Of a stretch of DNA of 8,131 nt, positions 1 through 6,401 are shown one piece after another. The stretch comes from Methanoculleus sp. UBA374. Its GTDB lineage: Archaea; Halobacteriota; Methanomicrobia; Methanomicrobiales; Methanoculleaceae. The notes under the pieces are model-generated. The model worked only from the letters and a program-made list of their open reading frames with translations. It was not told where the DNA came from and did no database searches. The position numbers were made by a program, and so were the translations under genes. Location of the stretch: assembly GCA_002508705.1 (NCBI GenBank), contig DAYL01000010.1, forward strand, positions 1 through 8,131, in the 5' to 3' direction. Position 1 is the stretch's first letter. Each line of letters begins with the position of its first letter.

Positions 1-1
1 G

Positions 2-199
2 TTGTGCCGTGCCATCCCCACCCCGAAGGGTGGGGTCTTCCCGCTCCACCCCCTTCACCCCCGCAAGATCAATAAAACCGGAGAAGATGGAGTTAAACTA
101 CTTGTCGTCATTCCCCGGCGCGACCCCATTCCCCGCGGGACGCTCCTCTCTATTCTGAAACAGGCCCGCCTTACAAAGGAAGAATTTCTTGATCTGTGA
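2..199 (+). pseudogene. HicA-like toxin, C-terminal remnant
   Basis: The last ~45 codons resemble the C-terminal half of HicA (YcfA-type) mRNA interferase toxins: a beta strand reading VKLLVVIP, then the helix-start pattern PRGTLLSILKQA, then LTKEEFLDL and a stop. HicA proteins are usually 60-85 residues, form a small dsRBD-like fold, cleave mRNA, and rely on a histidine in an N-terminal G-S-H motif. Here the first ~18 codons are proline- and histidine-rich, do not look like HicA, and overlap a GC hairpin. No G-S-H motif is visible in any plus frame. The only start in view is TTG at position 2, at the window edge. No HicB antitoxin follows in the next 160 bases. I read this as a decayed or 5'-truncated toxin, probably inactive. 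Family assignment is fairly confident; gene status is less so because upstream sequence is missing. Confidence 0.6.
16..35. other. Perfect 8-bp GC inverted repeat with CGAA loop
   Basis: CCCCACCC and GGGTGGGG pair perfectly around a four-base CGAA loop, giving a very stable hairpin, followed by a short pyrimidine run (TCTTCCC). It lies inside the apparently non-HicA start of the toxin remnant. It could be the transcription terminator of an upstream gene or a relic of a rearrangement. Only one copy is seen, so it is not a repeat array. Confidence 0.5.
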
Positions 200-266
200 G
201 GGGCCCGCTATCGCGGCGAGGAATTACCCCGAAACGCCGATGAGGCCGTATCAGCAACAGGCTCGA

Positions 267-288
267 CTGATGAGTTCGGTCTCGTCAG
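267..288. other. 8-bp imperfect hairpin in intergenic gap
   Basis: CTGATGAG and CTCGTCAG pair over eight positions with one G-U wobble around a TTCGGT loop. It lies in the gap at 200-387, downstream of the HicA-like remnant. A terminator-like or decayed RNA role is possible, but no T-run follows. Nothing else recognisable is present in 200-310. Confidence 0.3.
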
Positions 289-313
289 AGGAAAAATCCT
301 GAACGGATACAGT

Positions 314-355
314 AATTTTAAATACATAGTTTCCAAAATAGGCTTGTTATAAGAT
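314..355 (+). promoter_or_regulatory. Probable archaeal promoter for the ATPase-led cluster
   Basis: An AT-rich stretch in otherwise GC-rich sequence carries a TATA-like element TTTTAAATACA (316-326) and a second one, TTATAAG, near 347-353. Either would put the transcription start some 25 bases downstream, giving a short or nearly absent leader before the ATG at 388. This fits the absence of a Shine-Dalgarno sequence ahead of that gene. The choice between the two elements cannot be made by eye. Confidence 0.45.
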
Positions 356-387
356 CAGATTATTTGAATAATCGCGCGCTGATACTC

Positions 388-1446
388 ATGAGTGAAATTT
401 ACATTCTGGCCTCTGTCCCCGAACAGGGAAAGACCACCACGGCGATCCTTCTCTCCCGCTACTTCGAGAAAAAGGGGAAAAAAGTTGCATGCCTGCAGTC
501 TGAAAAAGGGCTCTTTGATGTGCATACCTACCTTCAGGAAGATCGTTATCACTATTCCATCCCGCTTGAAACGGCGAAGAGCCGAAAATCCTTTGAAGAG
601 TGGCTCACGGTGGGCTATGATGTCTATATCTTCGAGGTATCCTTCCCGTATTCCCCGCCGGGGTCGGCGTTTATCGATCTCTTCGAGAACGTAAACGAAC
701 TCGTTTCCTATGATCTCAGGGACCGTTGGAAGGAGTATCGCCGCCAGCGGGTCACCGAACACTGGGAGCTGCCGTCGGATTCCAACAGTCATCTTACATT
801 TTTCTTGGACCTGTTCAACGACAGAAACGTCCGGAAGGTCTTTACCAAAACGAGGGGGAAGATTGACGCCCCCTCGGTCGATGACCGGTTCAACCTTGTC
901 AATCCCGGCGATTTTGTTTGCGACAGCATCAATCCCCGCTATTCCTTCCCGAAAAGTGGGAAAAAAGCAATAGCGGTCGGGGCGTTTCCTGCCGAGTACC
1001 GGGACATCTATGCCGATCTGAAATGGTACGGGTTCGACTATGCTGAATTTATGGAACGGTTCAGAAAGGAGGATTACGATCTCGCTATCATCGGCGCATG
1101 TATGAACCAGAACCTTAAGTTCCGTGACAGACCGGTGGAACCTGATATCATCTGCTATCAGCCGTCTGTATACCGTAGGGGGATTATCCAGGGTCATAGC
1201 GGAGTCAAGAAACACAGGCAGGTGACGGATGATCTCATGGAAGTTCACGGGACAATAAAGAACGAACCGGTCGGAACGCCTGTGGGGAAGGAAGGCGGCG
1301 TATTCGCCGGCCACAATAACAGGTACTGGATTTACAGGATGCACCCTGATTTTGATCTGATTAAAAAGGAGGGGAACATCCTCTTCTGCAACGGCTGGGT
1401 GCTCCCGCAGTACCTTATCCGCGACGGATTTCTGGAGGTGGGGTGA
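388..1446 (+). CDS. P-loop ATPase, CobQ/CobB-like (deviant Walker A), function unknown
   Basis: A 352-residue soluble protein. The N-terminus is a hydrophobic strand followed by a nucleotide-binding loop, SVPEQGKTTTA (residues 9-19). The G-K-T core is intact but the usual leading glycine of G-x-x-x-x-G-K-T is serine. Strand, loop and following helix, with a basic turn before a second strand (KKVACLQ), match the cobyrinic acid a,c-diamide synthase / dethiobiotin synthetase / MinD-like class of P-loop proteins. The rest, including a later strand DLAIIGACMNQ around residues 232-242, is not assigned to a known enzyme, and glutamine-amidotransferase residues were not recognised. ATG 388 is preferred because the fold begins right after it; an in-frame TTG at 364 would add only eight residues. 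It leads the cluster, and its stop TGA is followed at once by the next gene's ATG in the same frame, implying coupled translation. It may power or switch the membrane and Ig-domain proteins downstream, which is inference. Confidence 0.75.
   Translation: MSEIYILASVPEQGKTTTAILLSRYFEKKGKKVACLQSEKGLFDVHTYLQEDRYHYSIPLETAKSRKSFEEWLTVGYDVYIFEVSFPYSPPGSAFIDLFENVNELVSYDLRDRWKEYRRQRVTEHWELPSDSNSHLTFFLDLFNDRNVRKVFTKTRGKIDAPSVDDRFNLVNPGDFVCDSINPRYSFPKSGKKAIAVGAFPAEYRDIYADLKWYGFDYAEFMERFRKEDYDLAIIGACMNQNLKFRDRPVEPDIICYQPSVYRRGIIQGHSGVKKHRQVTDDLMEVHGTIKNEPVGTPVGKEGGVFAGHNNRYWIYRMHPDFDLIKKEGNILFCNGWVLPQYLIRDGFLEVG
1434..1440 (+). promoter_or_regulatory. Strong Shine-Dalgarno for the Ig-like repeat gene
   Basis: GGAGGTG lies six bases before the ATG at 1447, inside the last codons of the ATPase gene. 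It supports independent or coupled initiation at 1447 and fixes the start of the Ig-like protein, even though the two reading frames are the same. Confidence 0.75.
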
Positions 1447-3015
1447 ATGGGAGAAGGAGTCAGCCCGCCGGTGGTGACTCTGGTCGAACCGGAAGACCCG
1501 GACATCGGCGATCCCGTCGGGGCTGAGCGGCCGTTCACGGCATCGTGCGACCAGCCGGCCACGCTGACGGTTTACCTGGACGACAATCTGGTGCATACGA
1601 GCGCTTCCGGCGTCCGGGAAGTGTCCTATACCTTCCCGAGTGCGCCGCTGGGGCAGCATATGGTCCGGGTAGTCGCGGCGAACGCCAACGGGACGGGGGA
1701 GAATTACTGGACCTGGAACGTGGTCTCGACGCCGCCGGTAGTGATACGCGTCGCTCCGCTCGAACAGGCGATCTCCGACGATTCACCGGATGCGACGAGA
1801 GTTTTTGAGATCGCGGTGGATCAATCCGCCCGCATCATCTTCTACCACAACGGGGACGTGATTTACGACTCCGGCAGCCAGACCCTGACCTCCTGCTCGG
1901 TACCGTTTTCAGCGCACAGGTACGGCGAGCATGTCATTACCGCTGTTGCTCTGAACGCAAACGGCCGGGGGACGCTTCACTGGACGTGGACCATCAGCAG
2001 ACCTCTACCTCCCCCGGAACCTCCGGAAATAACCCTCATCTGGCCGAACACAACAACGCCCTCATCCTACGCCGGGGCACGAGTGGTATTCGCGGTTCAG
2101 GTCACCCCCCCGGCTCAGGTGAAGTTCTACCTGGATGAGGAAGAGGTGTTATCGATCGATCAATTAACGGGTTTCGCCAATTATGTCGATGATTCCGCAC
2201 TGGTTGGCCCTCATATTATCAGGATCACCGCGCACAATACCGAAGGTTCGGACCAGCTGCTAGTACATTGGACCGTCCATGAACCGGACACTCCGCCGGC
2301 CCTTTCTCTCAGTGTACCGGATACCATAAGCAACCTGCAGGGAGAGGTGAGGATTATCCTGGCACACGTAACTACCCCGTGCACGATACCGTGGTTCATC
2401 GATGGGGTGTGTGTCGCGGAAATGCGGGGCGATCCATTGACTTTTGCATATTTCGGCTACAATACTTCCAAACTAAGTGTTGGCCAGCATTCTCTAACCG
2501 TAACCGCAGGAAATCAACAGGGTTCGGATTCGAAGACTGTAACCTGGACTATCAGCGACCCGTACGATATCGTTCGCCAGGTTCATGGCGAGGATGTAGA
2601 TATCGAGGTCGGTGGCGTACTGAAGACAACTGCCACCCTTAACGAAAGAGGGGACGGATCTCGGTTTATCGAAATTGCGTACAATACAGGCATTGGCTTG
2701 GATCTTATGAAAGATCAACACACGGGAGATCTAATCCCCATTTCAGGCAACTTCGATATCGAAGTAACCGTCAGCTGGCCGATTCTCACGATACCAAATA
2801 CAGTTGTCAATTATCCAAAAACGAAGATTCATAGCGATACTCCTTCAAACCACGGCTCATTGAGCATCGAAGTACCGAATTCAAGTTATTATTATATTGA
2901 TGTAAATTTGGCTGGAACGTGCAAATTTTTCCCGAAGTTAGAGGGGGTGCCCATTCCTATCCTTGGGTTTACAAATTACAATTATCATTGCAATGTCTAT
3001 CTATCGCTGCAATAA
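1447..3015 (+). CDS. Ig-like repeat protein with four domains and a unique C-terminal domain
   Basis: A 522-residue protein with four tandem beta-sandwich repeats at about residues 6-93, 96-184, 193-278 and 283-370. Each opens with a P-P-x-I/V strand, has a Y-L-D or F-Y-H-N type hairpin in the middle, then a G-x-H motif before two strands, an A-x-N-x-x-G turn and, in most copies, a closing W-T-W or W-T-V strand. This is an Ig-like/PKD-like architecture typical of adhesion or scaffold modules. Residues 371-522 are a separate, beta-rich, Asn/Tyr/Ser-rich region of unknown family. No signal peptide or membrane segment is visible: the first repeat starts within ten residues of the Met. The 3' half is noticeably more AT-rich than the 5' half. 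It is translationally coupled to the ATPase upstream and followed 17 bases later by a membrane protein gene. Close relatives of its repeats occur at 3731-3785, 5870-6150 and 6231-6401. The partner and role are unknown. Confidence 0.8.
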   Translation: MGEGVSPPVVTLVEPEDPDIGDPVGAERPFTASCDQPATLTVYLDDNLVHTSASGVREVSYTFPSAPLGQHMVRVVAANANGTGENYWTWNVVSTPPVVIRVAPLEQAISDDSPDATRVFEIAVDQSARIIFYHNGDVIYDSGSQTLTSCSVPFSAHRYGEHVITAVALNANGRGTLHWTWTISRPLPPPEPPEITLIWPNTTTPSSYAGARVVFAVQVTPPAQVKFYLDEEEVLSIDQLTGFANYVDDSALVGPHIIRITAHNTEGSDQLLVHWTVHEPDTPPALSLSVPDTISNLQGEVRIILAHVTTPCTIPWFIDGVCVAEMRGDPLTFAYFGYNTSKLSVGQHSLTVTAGNQQGSDSKTVTWTISDPYDIVRQVHGEDVDIEVGGVLKTTATLNERGDGSRFIEIAYNTGIGLDLMKDQHTGDLIPISGNFDIEVTVSWPILTIPNTVVNYPKTKIHSDTPSNHGSLSIEVPNSSYYYIDVNLAGTCKFFPKLEGVPIPILGFTNYNYHCNVYLSLQ

Positions 3016-3023
3016 GGGAAGGA
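3016..3023 (+). promoter_or_regulatory. Shine-Dalgarno deciding the Yip1-like start
   Basis: GGGAAGGA directly follows the stop of the Ig-like gene and sits nine bases before ATG 3033. It favours this start over the in-frame ATG at 2919, which lies inside the preceding gene and would add a non-hydrophobic extension. Confidence 0.6.
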
Positions 3024-3032
3024 ACAACCAGT

Positions 3033-3677
3033 ATGAGGATGAATGAATTGCGATCGAGTTTCACCCACTCGATACCCGGCTATCTGGTGAAACCAGCAGA
3101 GATGTTCGATCTTGACAGAGACAAAGGATATTCCTTCGCAATCACATTTTTTGCGGCGATCTCGGTCACGCTTGTAGTCATTTATTATTGTTTTCTTTAC
3201 GCCGGCATCGGAGGAGGCATGTCAGTCAGTCGGCTCCTTGGGTCGATCATGAACGATATATTGTTCATATCCGGATACTTCCTCCTTCAAATACTCGTAC
3301 TGTTAACCATCATCCATTTGGCTGCAAGATACGTTAATCGAGATGCACAATTCATTCATTCTTTTACCATTACGTTTATTAGCTATACGTATATGAGCTC
3401 GCTCTTGATGGCGCCGTTCATGATAGTACAAATCGTTGACTCCTATATATTGAACGGATCTCTGCCCATACTCAAAGTAATGGACTATGTGTTAGGACCG
3501 TCTTTTATCGCCGCCATCCTCATTTTTGTCTGGGTTGCCGCAAACGGCATACAAATGCTGCACGGACCATCTACCCTGAAATCGTATGCAATCGCGATTG
3601 TTGCGATAGCCGCAGCATTCGCTGCCATCTATCTCTATGGTCTGGTGTATTTCAGCCAGTTTACTCCCTGGGGGTGA
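3033..3677 (+). CDS. Yip1-like five-helix membrane protein (first copy)
   Basis: A 214-residue integral membrane protein. A short amphipathic N-terminus (GYLVKPAEMFDLDRDKGYS) precedes five hydrophobic segments at about residues 33-59, 76-98, 108-136, 150-176 and 184-208. The 'x-x-P-x-x-x-F-D' N-terminal segment followed by five helices is the pattern of archaeal and bacterial Yip1-domain proteins, whose prokaryotic roles are largely unknown. The start is set by the Shine-Dalgarno at 3016-3023; a second ATG two codons later is also possible. The gene is AT-rich compared with its neighbours, like the end of the gene before it. A GTG-initiated Ig-like remnant overlaps its stop codon by four bases. 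It likely partners with the similarly sized protein at 3842-4483. The family call rests on topology and the N-terminal motif, not on catalytic residues. Confidence 0.7.
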   Translation: MRMNELRSSFTHSIPGYLVKPAEMFDLDRDKGYSFAITFFAAISVTLVVIYYCFLYAGIGGGMSVSRLLGSIMNDILFISGYFLLQILVLLTIIHLAARYVNRDAQFIHSFTITFISYTYMSSLLMAPFMIVQIVDSYILNGSLPILKVMDYVLGPSFIAAILIFVWVAANGIQMLHGPSTLKSYAIAIVAIAAAFAAIYLYGLVYFSQFTPWG

Positions 3678-3835
3678 ATCCGATATCCGATCGTCGCGGT
3701 GAAGCGGGTGGTGGCGAGGTTGTAATTTCTGCCGATCCTGACGTCGGCGACCCCGTCGGGGCGGATGAGTCTTACTTCACCGTGGCAGGCAAAATGAATT
3801 GGGACCCTGTCTGGGGACCCTGTCTGGAAGAGTAG
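3674..3835 (+). pseudogene. Truncated Ig-like domain remnant
   Basis: A 53-codon frame starts with GTG overlapping the TGA of the Yip1-like gene (GTGA) and ends at TAG. Its middle reads DPDVGDPVGADESYFTVA, almost the same as DPDIGDPVGAERPFTA in the first repeat of the large Ig-like protein (residues 17-32). The DNA at 3734-3767 is likewise close to 1495-1525. Homology stops after about 3785 and the frame ends within a 13-bp tandem duplication. Only the first strands of one domain remain, so a folded product is unlikely. It appears to be the 5' stub of an Ig-like gene that once stood, translationally coupled, between the two membrane protein genes. Expression as a small peptide cannot be excluded. 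Confidence 0.65.
3801..3826 (+). repeat. Perfect 13-bp tandem duplication
   Basis: Two adjacent exact copies of GGGACCCTGTCTG (3801-3813 and 3814-3826). The unit is not a multiple of three, so the duplication shifts the frame near the 3' end of the Ig-like remnant. Removing one copy does not restore Ig homology, so it probably arose after the truncation. Confidence 0.85.
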
Positions 3836-3841
3836 TACCTC

Positions 3842-4483
3842 ATGGCCTTTGTATTCATTCAAAAGGTAGTGAGAAAGACCTTCCTGCTTTTTGTATCGCC
3901 CGTACGGACTGCAGAGATCGTTCAGGACGAGAGCCTGAGAGAATCGATCCTCTACTGGCTCATCGTCGGATTTTTGGCATTCGGGATCTTCATCTCTGCT
4001 GTCTGTTGTTTACTATATCTTGATCTTGATGGAGCAAATGTGCATCAGATAGGGTTTGTTTTCCGTATGTTTGTCTCCTCCCACCTGGGATTTCTGGTAG
4101 GTTCTGCCGTACTCCCGGCGATTCTTTACGGACTGAGCAGAGCGTCGGGCACAAGCCTGGGCTGGGAAGAATCGGTAAAGATCTCCTGCACCGCCTTTCC
4201 GGCCCTTGTCATCCCGCTGTATGTGGGAGGCACTACCACACTCCTTATCACATATGCCGAGGGGTGGCTATCTCTCGAGGCCATAGGCTTTACATTGCTT
4301 TGCCTGCTGTATGGAATCATATGGTCGGGTTTCGTCGCGTCGTACCTGGTACGGAGTTACTCGAAACGGAGCATGCTCTTTTCGATCGGACTGGTCGTTC
4401 TGTCGGTTCTGATACTCTATGCTCTGAACATGGCTGTTGCACTATCAGGGTGCTTCAGGATCGTGGGGTATGGTTTATTTTGA
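3842..4483 (+). CDS. Yip1-like five-helix membrane protein (second copy)
   Basis: A 213-residue membrane protein with the same plan as the protein encoded at 3033-3677: an N-terminal segment with a phenylalanine-rich stretch and proline (FLLFVSPVRTAEIVQDE), then five hydrophobic segments at about residues 35-60, 73-98, 113-138, 146-171 and 176-201. Length, topology and the N-terminal 'F-V-x-P' motif suggest a distant paralogue, also Yip1-like, although residue identity is low. The ATG at 3842 has no clear Shine-Dalgarno, only GAAGAG 3827-3832. It follows the Ig-like remnant by six bases, which suggests the remnant's original gene and this one were once tightly linked. A small frame at 4470 overlaps its end by 14 bases. 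The function is unknown; pairing with the first copy in one membrane complex is plausible. Confidence 0.7.
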   Translation: MAFVFIQKVVRKTFLLFVSPVRTAEIVQDESLRESILYWLIVGFLAFGIFISAVCCLLYLDLDGANVHQIGFVFRMFVSSHLGFLVGSAVLPAILYGLSRASGTSLGWEESVKISCTAFPALVIPLYVGGTTTLLITYAEGWLSLEAIGFTLLCLLYGIIWSGFVASYLVRSYSKRSMLFSIGLVVLSVLILYALNMAVALSGCFRIVGYGLF

Positions 4484-4751
4484 TTCTCCTGGGGAGTACT
4501 GCCGCGAGGTCTGGCACGTGAGCCGCGACGGCAACCCACCTGTGGGAACGCCGATCGATCCCGGCGAATCGGAGGTGACGGATACGGAGGAGGCATGTAA
4601 ATGGATTCCTTGTACCCGTAGGGCTGAGTGCCGCACAGAATGCCGTCGACCTCGTGAGGGAACCCTTCCCGGTATCAGGACATCGATGGAGTCAATCGGC
4701 CGTACGGTTCAGGATCACCCGTTCAGTCGTGCTCACATGACGAAGCGGTAA
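4470..4751 (+). pseudogene. Small broken ORF, possibly PEGA-like at its start
   Basis: From ATG 4470, overlapping the previous stop, the frame reads VYFDSPGEYCREVWHVSRDG and continues with VGTPIDPGESEVTDTEEA. This vaguely resembles a PEGA-type surface beta domain (FDSP, then V-x-x-DG, then GTP, then PGE). After about residue 45 the frame turns arginine- and cysteine-rich and loses protein character. A neighbouring frame (open 4579-4740, +1 relative) then gives protein-like sequence, VPVGLSAAQNAVDLVREPFP, up to a TGA at 4738. The simplest reading is one gene of about 85-90 codons broken by a frameshift near 4600. Neither half is confidently recognised. It occupies the whole gap before the propeller gene; nothing else is visible there. 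Confidence 0.35.
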
Positions 4752-4769
4752 CAGAAGGAACGAAAACAA

Positions 4770-6209
4770 ATGGAACGAAACCACCGTATCATCGGAATCG
4801 CGCTCGTTGTTCTCGCCGCGGGGGTGGCTGTCCTCTGGGCGGGCGGCCACGTCGACTCCCTCCCGGGGAATTACTTCCTCTACGAACTTGGCGGGGAGTA
4901 CGACTGCATGTACCCTTCCATCAGCCCGGACGGGACGAAGATCGTCTATGTTGCCACGATTTACCCCGACCGGCATTCATCCAATCTCTGGATCGTGGAT
5001 ACCCGTACCTGGCATACCCGGCAGCTCACCTCCTGCGGGGACGTAGCACTTCGTCCGTACTGGAACCCGTCGGGCGACACCATTGCCTTCTTAGCCGACC
5101 GGGACATCTGGACGATCGAACGCGACGGAAACAACCTCACCCGCCTCACGGCTGACCGGTCACTCGAACTGTGCCGCGGGTGGAGCCCTGACGGGAAACG
5201 GATCGCCTACCTGTTAAACCGCTCCCTCTGGGTGATGGACACCGACGGAAGGAACACACAACTGGCCATTAACGGAACATCGGTGATATTTGATAACTTC
5301 CCAGTCTGGAGCCCGGACAGCGGGAGGATCGCCGTTTCATGCCCAGATCAAGTGACGACGACCGTCGACGGTGAGTTGATCGCGTACCAAAACCCAAATG
5401 AAGGATTACTGATCGTCGAGGTCGACGGAGGGGCGCACACCCTGCTTGAGGTCGGAGATTGCAGTCTGCCGGCATGGAGTCCCGATGGCAGCCGGATTGC
5501 ATACGCTTCCACTGACGGTATCCGGACGGTTCACCCCGACGGCAGCGGGAACCGTAAAATCATCGATGAACGCATCTTCCCCTCCGAAAGCCCAGCATGG
5601 TTGGCCTCAGGCGACAAGATCGCCTACCTCACATGGGACAAGGAGATCAAGGTGGTAAACGCTGACGGAACCGGCAGGCGGACGGTGACATCGATAGGAG
5701 ACGGCATCTCCCTCTCTATCAGCAGGGATGGAAAACGGGTCGCATACAGTACTCTCGGCACGGTACGGCTGTCACGCATGGACGGCATCGAGTGGTGTAA
5801 GCCGGTTGCTGCGGTTCTGGATATGGTGCGCCTGAAAAACCTGCATAAGAGGCCTGCGATATTCACGGACCCCCCACAGATAACGTTCGTCGAACCTGCA
5901 GAGCGCGTCGTCAACGATACAGTGGGAGAAAACCGGACGTTTACCGTTGCTTCCGATGAACCGGTCACGATGACGTTCTACTTAGATAGCGACGAACGGG
6001 TGTACCTGCGTGACGAGGGCATCCGGCAGGCGTCGTATACGTTTGAAAACGTCCCACTGGGTACGCATACGGTAACGGTGTCTGTTGTCAACGAGAGCTG
6101 GACACGCATGGGGACGACATGGCATTCATGGACGTGGCATGTGCTCCCCGAACAGCCAATCGAACCGAGCGCCGCATGGGACGAAGAGCCTGCAGACATG
6201 CCAATCTAG
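4770..6209 (+). CDS. Membrane-anchored TolB-like propeller with C-terminal Ig-like domain
   Basis: A 479-residue exported protein. Residues 6-25 form a hydrophobic signal or anchor (IIGIALVVLAAGVAVLWAG) after a basic start. Residues ~45-340 carry seven PD40/TolB-type propeller repeats of the form P-x-W-S-P-D-G-x-x-I-A-Y, starting near residues 49, 97, 137, 178, 234, 275 and 315, consistent with a complete seven-bladed propeller. Residues ~367-459 are an Ig-like domain (PPQITFVEPAE ... TMTFYLD ... PLGTHTVTV ... WHSWTWHVL) clearly related to the first repeat of the protein at 1447-3015. An acidic, proline-rich tail follows. AGAAGGAA at 4753-4760 is a fair Shine-Dalgarno nine bases before the ATG. 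Propellers of this class bind proteins or glycans; no catalytic residues are evident. It probably sits outside the membrane, tethered by its N-terminus, possibly contacting the Yip1-like or Ig-like proteins. The fold is confident; the role is inferred. Confidence 0.85.
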   Translation: MERNHRIIGIALVVLAAGVAVLWAGGHVDSLPGNYFLYELGGEYDCMYPSISPDGTKIVYVATIYPDRHSSNLWIVDTRTWHTRQLTSCGDVALRPYWNPSGDTIAFLADRDIWTIERDGNNLTRLTADRSLELCRGWSPDGKRIAYLLNRSLWVMDTDGRNTQLAINGTSVIFDNFPVWSPDSGRIAVSCPDQVTTTVDGELIAYQNPNEGLLIVEVDGGAHTLLEVGDCSLPAWSPDGSRIAYASTDGIRTVHPDGSGNRKIIDERIFPSESPAWLASGDKIAYLTWDKEIKVVNADGTGRRTVTSIGDGISLSISRDGKRVAYSTLGTVRLSRMDGIEWCKPVAAVLDMVRLKNLHKRPAIFTDPPQITFVEPAERVVNDTVGENRTFTVASDEPVTMTFYLDSDERVYLRDEGIRQASYTFENVPLGTHTVTVSVVNESWTRMGTTWHSWTWHVLPEQPIEPSAAWDEEPADMPI

Positions 6210-6230
6210 TAAGGGCGTTCGATCGAAGAA

Positions 6231-6401
6231 GCCCCCAGCTCAGGTAAATTTTCACCAGAATGAGGAGTAGGCACTATTGATTGAGCAATTAACGAGTTTT
6301 CCCAACTATGGCGATGATTCCGTACTGGTTGCGCACTGGACCTTGCATGAGCCGGATGCCACAAACAACCTGTAGAGAGAAGGGAGGGATGTCCTAGCAT
6401 C
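6231..6401 (+). pseudogene. Decayed, deleted duplicate of Ig-like repeat gene (third/fourth repeat)
   Basis: This stretch aligns with about 2107-2370 of the large Ig-like gene. Matching runs include CAATTAACG, GATGATTCCG, ACTGGTTG and CAACCTG. In translation AQVNFHQNEE-stop, EQLTSFPNYGDDSVLV, HWTLHEPDA and TNNL-stop correspond to AQVKFYLDEE, DQLTGFANYVDDSALV, HWTVHEPDT and SNLQ of the intact protein. The copy carries in-frame TAG stops and two internal deletions of roughly 58 and 35 bases (the A-x-N-x-x-G region and the linker to repeat four). It ends where glutamyl-tRNA synthetase homology begins. It has no start and is surely non-coding now. It shows that part of the Ig-like gene was duplicated some 4 kb downstream, or that a second such gene existed here. 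Confidence 0.8.

Noticed and set aside
1..45. Possible CRISPR repeat (stem CCCCACCC/GGGTGGGG)
   Set aside because: Only one copy exists in the window, with no spaced repeats and no cas genes.
228..300. Hammerhead ribozyme or C/D-box sRNA suggested by CTGATGAG and nearby GAAA
   Set aside because: The required stems I and III are not found, and the box spacing does not fit a C/D guide RNA; CTGATGAG is explained by a simple hairpin.
1444..1446. TGA as a selenocysteine codon giving a fused protein
   Set aside because: A strong Shine-Dalgarno and an ATG directly after it explain the arrangement; no selenocysteine-insertion element was seen, and this group of archaea is not known for selenoproteins.
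355..1659. Long open frame on the minus strand (434 codons) opposite the ATPase
   Set aside because: It mirrors the codon pattern of the plus-strand ATPase, runs past that gene's end into the Ig-like gene, and its translation shows no domain, while the plus strand has a P-loop and a coupled downstream gene.
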